Of a stretch of DNA of 19,627 nucleotides, positions 1 to 8,985 are shown piece by piece. The stretch covers positions 1 to 19,627 of the forward strand of contig SGPM01000433.1 in the NCBI GenBank assembly GCA_004802725.1. The letters are read 5' to 3'. The notes under the pieces are model-generated. The model was not told the origin of the DNA, did no database searches, and was given only the letters and a program-made list of their open reading frames with translations. The translations under genes were made by a program, and so were the position numbers. The stretch's first letter is position 1; each line of letters begins with the position of its first letter. The DNA comes from Antrodiella citrinella (Eukaryota > Basidiomycota > Agaricomycetes > Polyporales > Steccherinaceae).

Positions 1-1060
1 CTTCCTCGAGCGTATCTATACTTTCTCACCTCTCTCGGTATCTTCTCGCTGTCGTATTCCTGGTTTTGGGACCTGTTGCCTCCGTTGCCCTCCTTATGAC
101 CTGTGGCTAGTGGCCAGACAATGGTGTTGGCAGTTAGGTGGCAGAGCCGTCAAGTTAGGCTCAGGGTCTGGTTGATGTTGAGCTTAATGTTTGGTTAACG
201 TCAGATTTAGCGGTTAGGGTTAGCAGGTTAGGGCCCAGGGACTGTTGAGAAAGTATGAGGGTTGCTAAGGGCGGCACGCAAACAACCAGAAGCGGTTGGG
301 AGCCTGCATGTCGAGACTGATACTCTGACCACTCGTGACTACGTGTGGCCTGTGTACGGCATGGGTATGGATTGATTGAAGGTGTGCTGACTTGATCCTG
401 GTGGGATGCCTTCCAGCGTATGTCGTTTTTGAACCCCACGTTGTCGATATGTCTGATTTCATATTTTAGGGCAAATCTGGGAATTTTGGCGCACAGGAGA
501 CCACGGCCAGACAGTGTGAAGTGCTTCAGGTGTTGCCCGAGCTGTGACCAGTTCACATATGCGCACACAGACGCGTAGATTGTGAGTTTTCAGATGACAT
601 CTCATTTCCACCCTGCTCATGCACGGTCGAGCTCACACTCATCTCCTCAGAGCCGTGTTTTGTTCTTCACCTCGACCATCAGACGTCCTATCACCAACCA
701 CATTGTTCATTCTCATATCGTCAGGTGAGCGCGTTGTCTTGCTTTGAGAGGATGTTGAATAGTATAAACTCAAAAAAAAGAGCTTATGCAGAACAAGAAT
801 ATATGGTCAAGAAAAGTTTCTAACTTCAGTTTGAAGTAGAAGTCTTCCTGATCAAAGAAAATAAAACAAGGGGAGGTAGAAATGAACTGAAGCTTTTGAA
901 TGAGTTTAAGAAAAGAAAAGGAATTCGACAATCCTCCAAATTATACTGTGCTTGGTGGAGCGTGTCTTTAGTCGACCAGAGGCACAGTTGAGTTCGTACT
1001 CGCGGTAGAAGCGTTGACGGTTAGAACCCAAAGGTCACTAGGTTGTTATATCCACTCTTT
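1..1060. other. Unassigned stretch, no supported gene
   Basis: I see no convincing gene here. A minus-strand reading frame of 135 codons (568 to 161) exists but has no motif I recognise and no supporting context. A possible splice-donor string (CAGGTGAGC) lies near 723-731 after a pyrimidine-rich stretch, which could mean a host gene leader on the plus strand, but no exon can be followed. Two or three TTAGGG-like units occur near 213-233, too few to call a telomere tract. Confidence 0.4.
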
Positions 1061-1450
1061 GGATTCCTAGCGAAGTCTTCTTCGGCAATCCTAAGTTCCT
1101 TCAATGAACTTCTAATCCTCCTAGTACTCTCGTAGTACTTCTCCTAGTACGGCAAAAAGGCAAATTGAAAGGCGCTACGTTTAGCCCTAACAATTCCTAT
1201 ACGAAGGATGTATAGCAGCTTCTCCTTAAGCTCTATATGATCCTTAGGGCCTGTTTGGTAACAAAATGCGTATATTATATACCGGTATATCATGCCCTTA
1301 AATAGAAATCGATATTTGTGATTTCGAAAAATATATTCAGATCCTAAATTCGGTGTTCGGATGGCACATCAGCAGGCGCCAGAACATGTCGCGTCCCGCG
1401 TAATACCACCATACCGAATCACTTCCCTTCTGTTTGCGCTCTTCTTTTCG

Positions 1451-1657
1451 ATGGCTCGTGGTACAGATAATCAACCCCGAGCCAATTGGGACCATACTGC
1501 CACCAGCATTGTGATTGAAGTGCTCAAAGCTGCAACAAAAGCTGCACGCACCGGAGACAACAACTTCAAGCCCTCTGTCTATCAGGATGTCTCCGTGAAG
1601 CTTGTTGCTGCGGGATATCAGATCAAAAAGGGTCAAGTGAAGAGCTATTGGACCCGG
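1451..1657 (+). pseudogene. Myb/SANT-like DNA-binding protein, first exon of Harbinger accessory gene
   Basis: The frame reads MARGTDNQPRANW, then a helix-rich stretch, ending in a QVKSYWTR segment. The spacing of the first tryptophan, the NNFKPSVYQDV segment and the closing KKGQVKSYW match the Myb/SANT-like domain (Myb_DNA-bind_3 type) common in fungal and plant transposon-linked proteins. Harbinger elements characteristically encode such a protein beside the transposase, where it helps bind the element ends and move the transposase to the nucleus. The frame reaches CCGG followed by GTAAGT at 1658, a good splice donor, so this is probably exon 1; no downstream exon is recognised. The same frame is open further upstream to 1361, but the ATG at 1451 sits directly before the domain. 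The gene is likely truncated by internal deletion. Confidence 0.6.
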
Positions 1658-1714
1658 GTAAGTTGAGTGTTGTTTGTTTTGGTCTATACCACGCTGACTA
1701 GTCCTTGGCTCTGG

Positions 1715-1870
1715 ATGGAGCCGGTTCCAACACGCATCAACAGCTGCGTACACCGCAGCAACAGCTGCAAGAAGCACTGCCGCCGCAATCGCACGGCGGC
1801 GTTGGTTGTTGTGGGCGAGGTGAGGCGGGATGCGCCGTTCAAGAGTGGCGAGGGCGCGAGTTCGTACCAT
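1715..1870 (-). pseudogene. Possible N-terminal remnant of Harbinger transposase
   Basis: On the minus strand an ATG at 1870 opens a frame with a basic patch (LERRIPPHLAHNNQRRR) followed by an alanine-rich helix-like stretch. This resembles the arginine- and alanine-rich beginnings of Harbinger transposases, and it converges with the Myb/SANT exon inside the same element, as expected if a two-gene element lost its middle. No catalytic DDE residues are present. The assignment rests on position and composition only. The frame continues beyond 1715 into the Myb/SANT region, which must be antisense there. Confidence 0.25.
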
Positions 1871-2532
1871 GGCTGTAGCGAGAGCGCACTGTACGCGCCG
1901 CGCTCGAGATTCAACATATTCATCGACGCGTTGGCGCGCATATTCACAATTTTCACACGTGACAAAAATTTACAAAGTACCGGTATATAATATACACATT
2001 TTGTTACCGAACAGGCCCTTATGATTCTCGAATGGTCCTAGTCTTGATCCTCTTGATCCTGTGCGAAGGGTTCTATAGCAGCGTTACGTAGCTCTATAGG
2101 ATCCTTATGATTCTCGAATGGGGAAGTGTCAATAGCGACTTCTCGGTAAGTCCTATCAAGTCACTTCAAACGGCGAGGGTTGAGTTAATAGCGGCCTTTC
2201 GTAAGCCCTATTAGACTCCTGGTAGTGTCAATAGCGACTACTCTTAGTCCTATTGAGTCACTACAAACGGCGGGGTAGAGCTGATAGTAACTTCGTCAAG
2301 TCCTATCCAGTCTCTGATCCTAGGAAGATAATAGCGACTTCGTCAAGTCCTATTAGTCTCCTTCCAAACGGCTTTGTGATGGGTAAAAGGGAGCCTTATA
2401 TTCGCTTGTACTCGGTTACAAGGGAATTGCTCAGGCCTTTGAATCCGATCACCGGCGGAACTGATCTCGGTAAGAAGTCCTAGTTAAAGGCTCCTTAAGT
2501 CGCAATAGAAATCGATAGACTTCGATGTCTAT

Positions 2533-2884
2533 TCGACTGCGAATAGATAAAGGGTAGGAAAAGCGGGGGGTAGGTGCATGTGGGAAAGTTGGGGGTAAGG
2601 TGCGTAAGAGTGGGGGTGGGGGTGAGGGATGGGGGAATAAAAANGAAAGGGGGTGAGATGAGAGTATCTGATGATGGGGGTATCTGATCTGGCTGGCTTC
2701 GGATGTCGGCCTTATATACTCTACGGGTAGTAGACGGGAAAAAGTTATGTAAGATTCTTAGTAATCAGAAAGAAGGTTCTGGTAGGTTCCGTAATGTTCC
2801 ATGACATTCCGTGTCATTCCGAGGTATTCTGAGTGCTTATTCAGCGACGATGTGTGATCGTGCTTCGACTAAGCTCTGCCAACA
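2533..2884 (-). other. G-rich strand with LTR-like edge and TATA box (minus orientation)
   Basis: Read on the minus strand, the block starts at 2884 with TGTTGGCAGAGC, a plausible LTR start, and has a TATATAAG box at 2718-2712 followed by a C- and T-rich stretch (about 2560-2690; the plus strand shows runs of G). Short repeats of the type GGAATG/GGAACAT occur near 2785-2825. One ambiguous base is at 2644. No partner LTR or target duplication is found, so this may be the U3/R part of a non-coding retroelement whose body is the hairpin region at lower coordinates. Confidence 0.3.
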
Positions 2885-2915
2885 CATTGCCTGAGGGCTG
2901 ATGGAATAGTGATTT

Positions 2916-3266
2916 TGTTAAAATCCACAAGAGATGAAGGGAACAAGTTGATCTATTTCCAGAGACCAGAGGTGGTCTTATATAGAGCTACAGGACGTTC
3001 TATGGTATTATATACAAAGGAGAATGTCCCTACAACGTCCATTGAGATGAGGATAAAGGGATAAAGACATAAAGAGTATAAAGAACAAAGGAAGTGGCAC
3101 AAAGCATCTTGGCCATTGAGTGGCCAAGTGATAGTGAAGTGTGAAGTGTGAAGAATGTGAAAGATGTGAAAGCGTCCACTGCAGTTCTAGACTGCTCCTC
3201 TGGCTATCACACTGAGTGGCGCACTGTGTCCGCTTTCAGTCAGAGTGGCTGATACCAACTCTAACA
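2916..3266 (-). mobile_element. Solo LTR, 351-bp family, copy A
   Basis: The block is bounded by TGTTA and TAACA and aligns without gaps to 16720-17070, with about 23 differences by eye. A TATA box (CTATATAAG on the minus strand, near 2989-2981) about 65 bp before the minus-strand 3' end fixes the transcription orientation as minus. No PBS, coding region or partner LTR adjoins it. Flanking pentamers differ (GATTT and GTGAG), although CTCAC/ATCAC on the minus strand is a near match if a few bases were added. Just inside the minus-strand start is TTGGTATCAG, which resembles an initiator-tRNA primer site although it lies inside the repeat. Confidence 0.75.
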
Positions 3267-3758
3267 GTGAGGTACTACGAGTGCCTACTAGTCTACTGCT
3301 ACACCAGCCTTTTTATACTCTCAGCACGGGAGATTTCAGACAATAGTACAATAGCTATCTAGACAAAGGGAAAGGCATGGATAAAAGAATCTAATAATAA
3401 TACAATGGGATTGGGAACAAAGACCCTGAGTACAAAGAGTACTTGAAACAAAAAAATTGTATTGTCTAAAAATAAGACAATAAGAAATTAAGAATAGAAC
3501 AATGGAGCCTTTAGGAATAAAGGTAAATTGGACAATAGAACTATAAAAAACAAAGACCTTTCTTTGTCTTACCTGTCTAAGCAAGTTCTTCAGGCATGAG
3601 AGTAATTACCAAGAAAATATCGAAGATTTGTATGTAGAAGGCATAATCTTTGAATATATGGTACATTCGAATATATGTGGGAACGAGAGTGGGTGACATA
3701 AAGCAGGCGACAGGATAAAAATGAAAAGAAAACGAAAGAAACTGATCCATCTAATCAT
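3267..3758 (-). other. AT-rich 3' non-coding region of the large gypsy element, with TATA box
   Basis: This stretch follows the accessory ORF in minus orientation. It is AT-rich, with many ACAATAG/ACAATGG-like repeats at 3345-3545, and holds a strong TATA box (GTATAAAAAGG) at about 3317-3307 on the minus strand. It is the expected position of the 3' LTR of the large gypsy element, but the 5' partner is missing, so the LTR limits cannot be set. The copy A solo LTR lies directly beyond it. Confidence 0.35.
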
Positions 3759-3950
3759 CTAGTCGTCTTCATCATCCACTACCACTCGTCCAGCTGCGGT
3801 CCGGAAGACTCCTTCAGGAAGGAACTCTTTGTCGGGCTGATAGAAATGCAACTCGTTTGCGTCTTGACTCCTGTAGACCTGGACGTGTCAGAATTTTGTC
3901 CAAACATGACGCAGGTCATCCGCGTCGACTTTGAGAATGCAACGTCCTCG
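3759..3950 (-). pseudogene. C-terminal part of the accessory ORF, broken
   Basis: A minus-strand frame reads RGRCILKVDADDLRHVWTKF, hits TGA at 3890-3888, and continues HVQVYRSQDANELHF to an acidic end (VVVDDEDD) and TAG at 3761-3759. The overlapping open frame to 3779 looks like a shadow: this frame has the better protein-like composition and a natural acidic end. The TGA is one C-to-T change from CGA. It lies directly downstream of the accessory ORF at 4093-4638 but not in the same frame. A GTAAGC string near 4009 followed by a pyrimidine-rich stretch might be a short intron, yet no clean acceptor is seen and the phases disagree, so an indel must also be assumed. Function unknown. Confidence 0.4.
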
Positions 3951-4092
3951 TTGCAGGTAGGAACATATGGAATGACGAAAATAAGAAAATGAAAGTTGGT
4001 GCTTACTGTTGCCACATCTTAATCCCTATGTCCCTCATCCACTTCCACTGCGCACCCATCATCATTGCGGCCATTTGCGAGGGCGGGTCGAA

Positions 4093-4638
4093 TCAGATGT
4101 GTTTCTGGTGGATGATGAAATCATATGCGATGACTTCAAGTCGTCGCTGATTTGGTTGCGCGGCGTAATCGGTGATGAGCCATCCTTCGACCACGAGAGT
4201 GTTGAGTCGAAACGGGTAGGGTTTGCAGATGCGACAGCAGAAAATCAAGCCCAACGGGGCTACCGCGGTCCATGTGCTGATGGCGAAAGAGGGTTTGACA
4301 GCAGGGGTGTTGTCGAGGAAGAACGAAAGGATTTTAGTGGGGAGTGGGACATATCGGACATACAGGTGAGGCGGAAGATTGAAATGGATCATCTCCTTGA
4401 CCGCTGGTGGAAGACGCGGTGGAAGATGCTGAGTTGGGAGTGCTTCAATGGAAGCATCCACGCGAACGAGGATGTCAGTCTCTTCGTATAGACTGGTGAG
4501 GATGTGGGCAATCGACGCGACCGGTGTGTTCGCAATGTAAATGTCGCGGATCTTGGAGACATTCCATGGAAGGGCACTTCGCGGAAATCCAAAAAGGGCG
4601 ATCAGTTGGCTTGTGATGATGATCAGTTGTTCAGACAT
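4093..4638 (-). pseudogene. Accessory ORF downstream of integrase, unknown function
   Basis: A 181-codon frame starts at ATG 4638 (MSEQLIIITSQLIAL) and ends at TGA 4095-4093. The same frame continues past the stop for about 30 codons (FDPPSQMAAMMMGAQWKWM), and the stop is one C-to-T change from CGA, so the ancestral protein was longer. I do not recognise the family. The protein is rich in hydrophobic and proline residues, with no clear signal peptide, zinc finger or catalytic motif. The position after integrase is where envelope or other extra genes sit in some LTR elements, but nothing here looks like an envelope protein. The 160-bp gap to integrase has a pyrimidine-rich leader just before the ATG, suggesting separate transcription. 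Alternatively it is a captured host gene fragment. Confidence 0.5.
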
Positions 4639-4801
4639 AGTGAGTTGGGCAAGGAAAAGAAAAGTGGTTCAAAAGAGAGTCAGTGTAGAAGTTGTTGAAG
4701 TTGGGGAGAAAGTGGGGACATGTCGTTTTCGCAACGGTAATTATGCATGGAGATTCAGCGCCGTTTGCACGCTCTAGAACACTATTCTTCTATTTAGCGC
4801 C
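4639..4801 (-). promoter_or_regulatory. Possible promoter and leader of the accessory ORF
   Basis: Between the integrase stop and the accessory ATG the minus strand shows a TAATTA-type AT-rich box near 4740, several CAACTTC repeats, and a C- and T-rich leader (CTTTTCTTTTCCTTGCCCAA) directly before CTCACTATG. Pyrimidine-rich leaders of this kind are common upstream of fungal start codons. No experimental signal can be read from sequence alone. Confidence 0.3.
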
Positions 4802-5818
4802 TTATTCAGTATTGTAGGCGTCAGTGGAGCTATCAGATTCATCGGACTCATCATCCGATCGATCTGATTCTGAATCGGGATCTGTATGGAGATCTCCAGG
4901 TACGCGAGGATGGTAAGGTAAAAGTCTAAAGGCTGCGTATCCTTGTTTTAAGACAGTTCCATCAAGTTCCTGTAATACATATGATCCTCCTTGGGTTTGT
5001 CTGACTATCTGATAGGGTCCTGAGTACCTTGGTGTATACTTGTTTGCTAGACCAGCGTCACGAGCTGAGTTTCTCACAAGGACTAGCGTGCCGGGTCTGA
5101 GCGGTATCTTTTGCAGCCGATGCCAAAATTTCCTTTCAAATTGTGCCTTTGATTTGATCCTCGACCGCTTGATAGCTGCTGCGGCTCTATCAATATCGGT
5201 CTGCCGCTTATCAAGCTGACGCATGCGTAATGCGAGTAGTTCAACAGAGGTGATACCGGCCCGATATTCACTGATCATGAATATTGCTTCTGTGAGATCA
5301 AAAGGTAGTATTGGGTGTGTTCCGTGTGATAGATAGAAGGGGGAGAAACCCGTGACTCGACGTGTGGTTACTCTGTCAGCAAAGAAGGCGAGATGTACCT
5401 TCTTAGGCCATCTAGATGGTTTATTTCCGCAATCCTTGAGAATACTTTCTCTGATAATGAAATGACCTTGTTCCACAAGTCCATTTGCATGCTTGTTATA
5501 GGGAGAGATCTTGATCTGAGGGATTCCATATCTCTTGAGAAGAACCTCAAAAGCTCCACGTACTTCTAATCCGTTATCAGTGACTACTTCCGCAATATGG
5601 CCGTAGCGACATATGATTTCTTCCCAGAAGAATTTGGCAATGTCTTTCGCACAAATTCTTCCTAGGGTGCGGCCTTCGGCAACATGAGTGAGATCATCTC
5701 TTGCTGCAATAATATATCTGTATCCATGAGCGTGTGGCATAAACATAGCATCAACATAAAGCTTGGTGAAAATAGATATGGGTGTGCGAATAGTAGGAGG
5801 GACCTCAACTCTGCACAC
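4802..5818 (-). pseudogene. Integrase catalytic core and GPY/F C-terminus of the large Ty3/gypsy element
   Basis: This is the main part of the integrase that would join element cDNA to the chromosome. In the 338-residue frame the DDE triad is visible: D23 (YVDAMF), D81 (VVTDNG) and E116 (ANGLVEQGH), with 34 residues between the last two, one short of the textbook 35. A C-terminal GPY/F module follows (about residues 260-300, RYSGPYQIV), then an acidic serine/aspartate tail; no chromodomain is seen. The first residue is only a GTG inside the ancestral pol frame: the HHCC zinc finger is split between here and the RT frame, interrupted by TAA at 5836-5834 and a frameshift near 5900. The core looks intact, but the gene cannot be expressed as one protein. 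Confidence 0.9.
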
Positions 5819-5876
5819 ATTACAGAGTTGACATTAGTGACATGTGCGAACATGATGATGAACATCTTGATACATA

Positions 5877-8039
5877 TTAGGCCATGTAAATTTGTCTTTG
5901 ATGTGGCACCCTGTATGATCCGCGGTGTCCAAGTTCTTCATGAGCTTGCTTTAAAATAATATAGCGTCTTTCATGTTCAAAGATAATCAGCAATGCTGAT
6001 TTTTCTTTTTGTCTTTTGAACATAGCTGTTCCTTGCATAAAATACTGGACTGCTTTCTTCAAGAACCTCTGCCTGTCTTTCTCTAGTTCAAAGTCAGGAG
6101 TTTGAAGAGTCTGCAGAAATTTTCTGATTTCTTGAAGGGATTTATGAGCATCTGAATTTCTGGAGATATAGGATGGCATGGATTGAAGTTCATCTGTAAG
6201 TGCAAAAGTAGATTGGATCATAAAATCCTTTGCCCATTCTTCATCTTGGTGAGCTTCTAGAATATCTTCTTTAGTAGATTCCTTTCTTGGTAAGGCATCT
6301 GGGACTTTGTGTTTGTCTGCGGGGACATGACGAAGCTCAAAATCAAACAGGAGGATGCCTTGGATCCATCTATTGATTGAAGCATTTGGTTGGAGGTCTG
6401 GATTGTTTAACATGTCTTTAATATACTTGGCATCCACTTCAAGGATGAGTTTCTTGATTCCAAATAAATATAGTCTCCAATGACGGAGAGCACGATAACA
6501 TCCATACAGTTCTAATTTTGGCTGACTGTAGTGAGCTTCTCTTTCATTAAAGGGAAGGGATCCATAACGAGCAGGTCGTTTTCTTCCTTTTTCATCTATT
6601 TGTGACAGAATAAAACCCACAGCAATATTGCTGTCTACAGATAGGATAATGGGTAGATCTGATTCATAGTCGATAGGGCGTAATGCAGGTGCTGACAACA
6701 CTAATTTCTTGAGAGTGTCAAAGGCTTGCTGTCTGCGTTCATCCCATATGAACTCGACATCTTTCCAAACTAGCTCTGTAAGAGGTCTGGCGATTAAGGA
6801 ATAATTCTTAATCCAGATGTGAACAGTACCACAGAGTCCTAAGAAACCGCGGACATTTTTGACAGTCTTCAGAACAGGCCATTGAAGAATTTTCTTGATT
6901 TTTACATCTTCTGGAACTCTACCTTCTGGTGTACATTTGTGTCCAACAATAATTACTTCAGGTTTGCATAACTGGACTTTCTTTGCAGAAAATGCTGCTC
7001 CACAATGTTTGATCCTGTGCATTATTCTGTGAACATCCTGAGCATGTTCCCAGATAAATCTTCTAATGCCAGGATTTTCTTTGAGAGTTTCTGGATTATG
7101 TTCTGAGTTTAGGTACTGATTTGGTGGACCTTTGATAGGAAGGTCATCAATGAATATATTTGCTTTGTGAGGAATTTCGTCTTGAAGAACAAAGGCCATA
7201 CATCTTTGAAATTCTGCAGGAGAATTTGTGTAACCTTGGGGCATGCCAGTGATGCGCAAGAGTCCCAAGGGTGTTTGGAATGAAGTGAGATCTCTGCTAC
7301 TAGGGTGCAGCATACGGGAGTCATATCTGGAATATAAGTCAAAAACAGTGTAGCATGCTCTTCCTGTGAAGGGTTCTACAAAGTCATCTAGGATGGGAGG
7401 TCCACCAGCATCTCGGATTGATACACGATTTAACAGTTGCAAGTCGTGGACGATGCGAAGGCTACCATTTTTCTTCAGGACGCAGAACCACCTTGATTGA
7501 TAAGATGCTTGACTCGGTTCGTATAATCCGGCCGCAATCTTAGAACGTAACAGATCAATGACTTTTTGTTTGACTCCAGGAGGAATCGGGATGTTTCCTT
7601 CTGCCCAGGGTATATGCAGAACGACTGGAATTACGTACAGAGAGAAATGATCATCCCGTAAATATCCTTTATCTTCCTCTGTAAACGCTAATGTTTTGTC
7701 ATTTAGTTGCAGTATATGCTCAAACAATCTCTCTTCTTCGGGTAATAAAAATCCGTCAGGATTTATATTGAGTTCATCGAGACGTTCCCGGGTAAGTCGG
7801 TTGGTGGGCGTAAAATCGGGAGGAATGAATGGTAAGGTAGAAAGAGTTGCGAGAGGGTCTTCGGGAAATCGTCTCTCGACTTTAGCATCGTCAGGGAATA
7901 TAACAGGTACAGGGAATATACCAGGTACAGGTTTTATTTTCTTGTCTATGGTCTTGTACGCGGTGAACACGAACTCGTCGGGTACTTCAAAGACGTAGTC
8001 GTGATTTTCATCGAAGTCCATAGCATAGAAGTTCGCCAT
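5877..8039 (-). pseudogene. Reverse transcriptase, RNase H and start of integrase of the large Ty3/gypsy element
   Basis: The 720-residue frame holds the RT domain (about 150-400) with VFDLYSRYD (D234; the usual glycine after serine is arginine), a GMPQGYTNSPAEFQR segment and the FIDD active site (296-299, the YxDD motif). RNase H follows (about 465-585) with D469, E510, D536 and D581 in VPDALPR. The start of the integrase zinc finger (HEELGH, 700-705) is at the end, after which a frameshift leads to an early stop. The ATG at 8039 is not the true start: the frame continues upstream past a TGA at 8102-8100 (a CGA-to-TGA type) into linker sequence. The architecture PR-RT-RH-IN is that of Ty3/gypsy (Metaviridae). 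Retroelement polymerases of this sort copy element RNA into DNA in the cytoplasm. Confidence 0.93.
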
Positions 8040-8257
8040 CGAATAGATCTTCGCGTACGACTCTTCCAGTCGTACTCGTCTGACGTCTTCATTCTCGACT
8101 CATGAAGACTCGCCCGTATATAAACAAGTCATCCCGTACTGGCGTGGAACTTGATTCTCCTGGCACTTAGAAACACGTACCGTAGTCGAAGTCTTGTCAG
8201 AATCATCAGAGGACGTGAATAAATTTTCAGACGAAATGTGAAAACACAAGACGGGGG
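8040..8257 (-). pseudogene. End of the protease-RT linker, in frame with RT
   Basis: Upstream of the RT frame the same phase reads SSENLFTSSDDSDKTSTTV and then to GESS, a TGA at 8102-8100, and VENEDVRRVRLEESYAKIYS before the methionine at 8039. This shows that the RT frame was once part of a longer polyprotein. The segment is polar and acidic with no recognised domain. Confidence 0.55.
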
Positions 8258-8639
8258 TTAATTTGACCAGCCAGGGTCATGAGTAAGCTGACGAGATACA
8301 AAAGGTATAGACACATAGGGTTCAAGACAAAGGGTATCAAAAATATCTGGGTAGTTGGAAAGGGTCAACAGAATATCAGGGTATGGAGACGAGAGGGTAT
8401 AAAAAGTCTTAGATGAAACAGTTACGGGGAGGATGTTCGAACGGGTATGGGGCATAGGAATAGACAGATTTAACGGAGCATGGGGGTAGGTGACAATGAA
8501 GAACTCGAAGTTATCGAGGAAACTGAAGGGGTTGGAAGTATGAAACATCCGTTTTCGAAATGATAACGGGCGGGGCGATCGGCGCGTGATGCAAGTGATC
8601 CCCATGGCCAGGCATGGCAACATTCTGTTCATGTGAAAG
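8258..8639 (-). pseudogene. Linker segment in a shifted frame
   Basis: In the RT phase this interval has about seven stops, but the neighbouring phase is open (FFNFHMNRMLPCLAMGITCI to QLTHDPGWSN), rich in proline, serine and tyrosine like the rest of the linker. I infer two compensating frameshifts, one between about 8758 and 8640 and one near 8260-8300. No domain is recognised. Confidence 0.45.
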
Positions 8640-8985
8640 TTAAAGAAAGGAATGTGTGACTGATTTGCACCGAAACACACCATTGACTCGTCGGTGCGTA
8701 CCCTCGACGCGGATGGGTAGAATGCCCTCATGGAGTTCCGGCTCATCAAACTCGTCACGGATCCACGAGATCAGGTCGGGGGCTGCATCTTCAACTAGGG
8801 TTTTGATCGCGTTGGTGAATGTATCTACAACTGCAGCGTGGTGACGGGCTTGTTCACGTTTGTTAAGAAGTCCTCGGGCGTAGCGAAGGGGGATAGGGAT
8901 GTAGTCCTCTGGCCAGTATTCAATGTCGGAACGGTCAGAGTACGTCGAAGGCGAGGGAGTACTGTCGGTGGACAACGGGGGCGTC
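8640..8985 (-). pseudogene. Linker segment directly after the solo LTR insertion
   Basis: The phase reads from the insertion site through TDSTPSPSTYSDRSDIEYW and PEDYIPIPLRYARGLLNKRE to VTHSFL and a stop at 8640. It is in the same phase as RT (936 bp, or 312 codons, to the RT methionine) and, once 788 bp (LTR plus one target duplication) are subtracted, in the same phase as the frame on the far side of the LTR. The segment includes an amphipathic, helix-like stretch (ARHHAAVVDTFTNAIKTLVE). Function unknown. Confidence 0.6.

Larger units (their letters stand above)
1247..2018. mobile_element. PIF/Harbinger-type non-autonomous DNA transposon, 772 bp
   Basis: The element begins GGGCCTGTTTGGTAAC and ends with the inverse; the terminal inverted repeats match over about 41 bp with two mismatches and reach to a shared TATATTATATACCGGTA core. 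TTA flanks both ends (1244-1246 and 2019-2021), the target duplication typical of PIF/Harbinger (Tourist-like) elements. A tandem relative of the insertion site at about 2091-2119 reads straight through with a single TTA, so an empty site is present in the same window. The interior carries a Myb/SANT-like exon on the plus strand and a possible transposase N-terminus on the minus strand, but no DDE transposase core. I read it as an internally deleted Harbinger element. Confidence 0.85.
1061..2532. repeat. Series of short related hairpins in non-coding DNA, interrupted by a transposon
   Basis: At least seven short inverted repeats share one design: ATAG, one unpaired base (C, or T in the unit at 2284), a 3-5 bp inner stem, a short loop, the inner stem complement, then CTAT. 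Examples lie at 1212-1236, 2073-2099, 2132-2156, 2188-2211, 2231-2253, 2284-2306 and 2331-2353. Inner stems differ but usually still pair: GAC/GTC, GGC/GCC, AGC/GCT. Related hairpins without the full design lie at 1071-1084, 1171-1187 and 2512-2536. Units from 2131 on recur every 43-56 bp with degenerate spacers; the pair at 1212 and 2073 is about 86 bp apart once the inserted element is subtracted. There is no open frame across the block. The function is unknown; it could be a leader or LTR-internal region of a non-coding retroelement. Confidence 0.65.

Noticed and set aside
211..236. TTAGGG-like units
   Set aside because: Only two or three imperfect units; far too short for a telomere or a convincing interstitial telomeric tract.
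161..568. 135-codon minus-strand frame as a host gene
   Set aside because: No recognised motif, no intron or promoter context, and two overlapping frames are equally open.
1017..1045. GGTTAGAACCC as a tRNA T-arm or SINE B box
   Set aside because: No acceptor stem, anticodon arm or A box at suitable distance on either strand.
1061..2353. Hairpin series as a CRISPR array
   Set aside because: Units are degenerate, spacing is irregular, spacers are related to each other, and the context is eukaryotic.
3779..4015. 78-codon minus-strand frame as the second exon of the accessory gene
   Set aside because: Another phase over the same interval gives a better protein-like reading with an acidic end and only one CGA-type stop.
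4093..4638. Envelope gene downstream of integrase
   Set aside because: The position fits but there is no signal peptide, cysteine pattern or clear transmembrane anchor.
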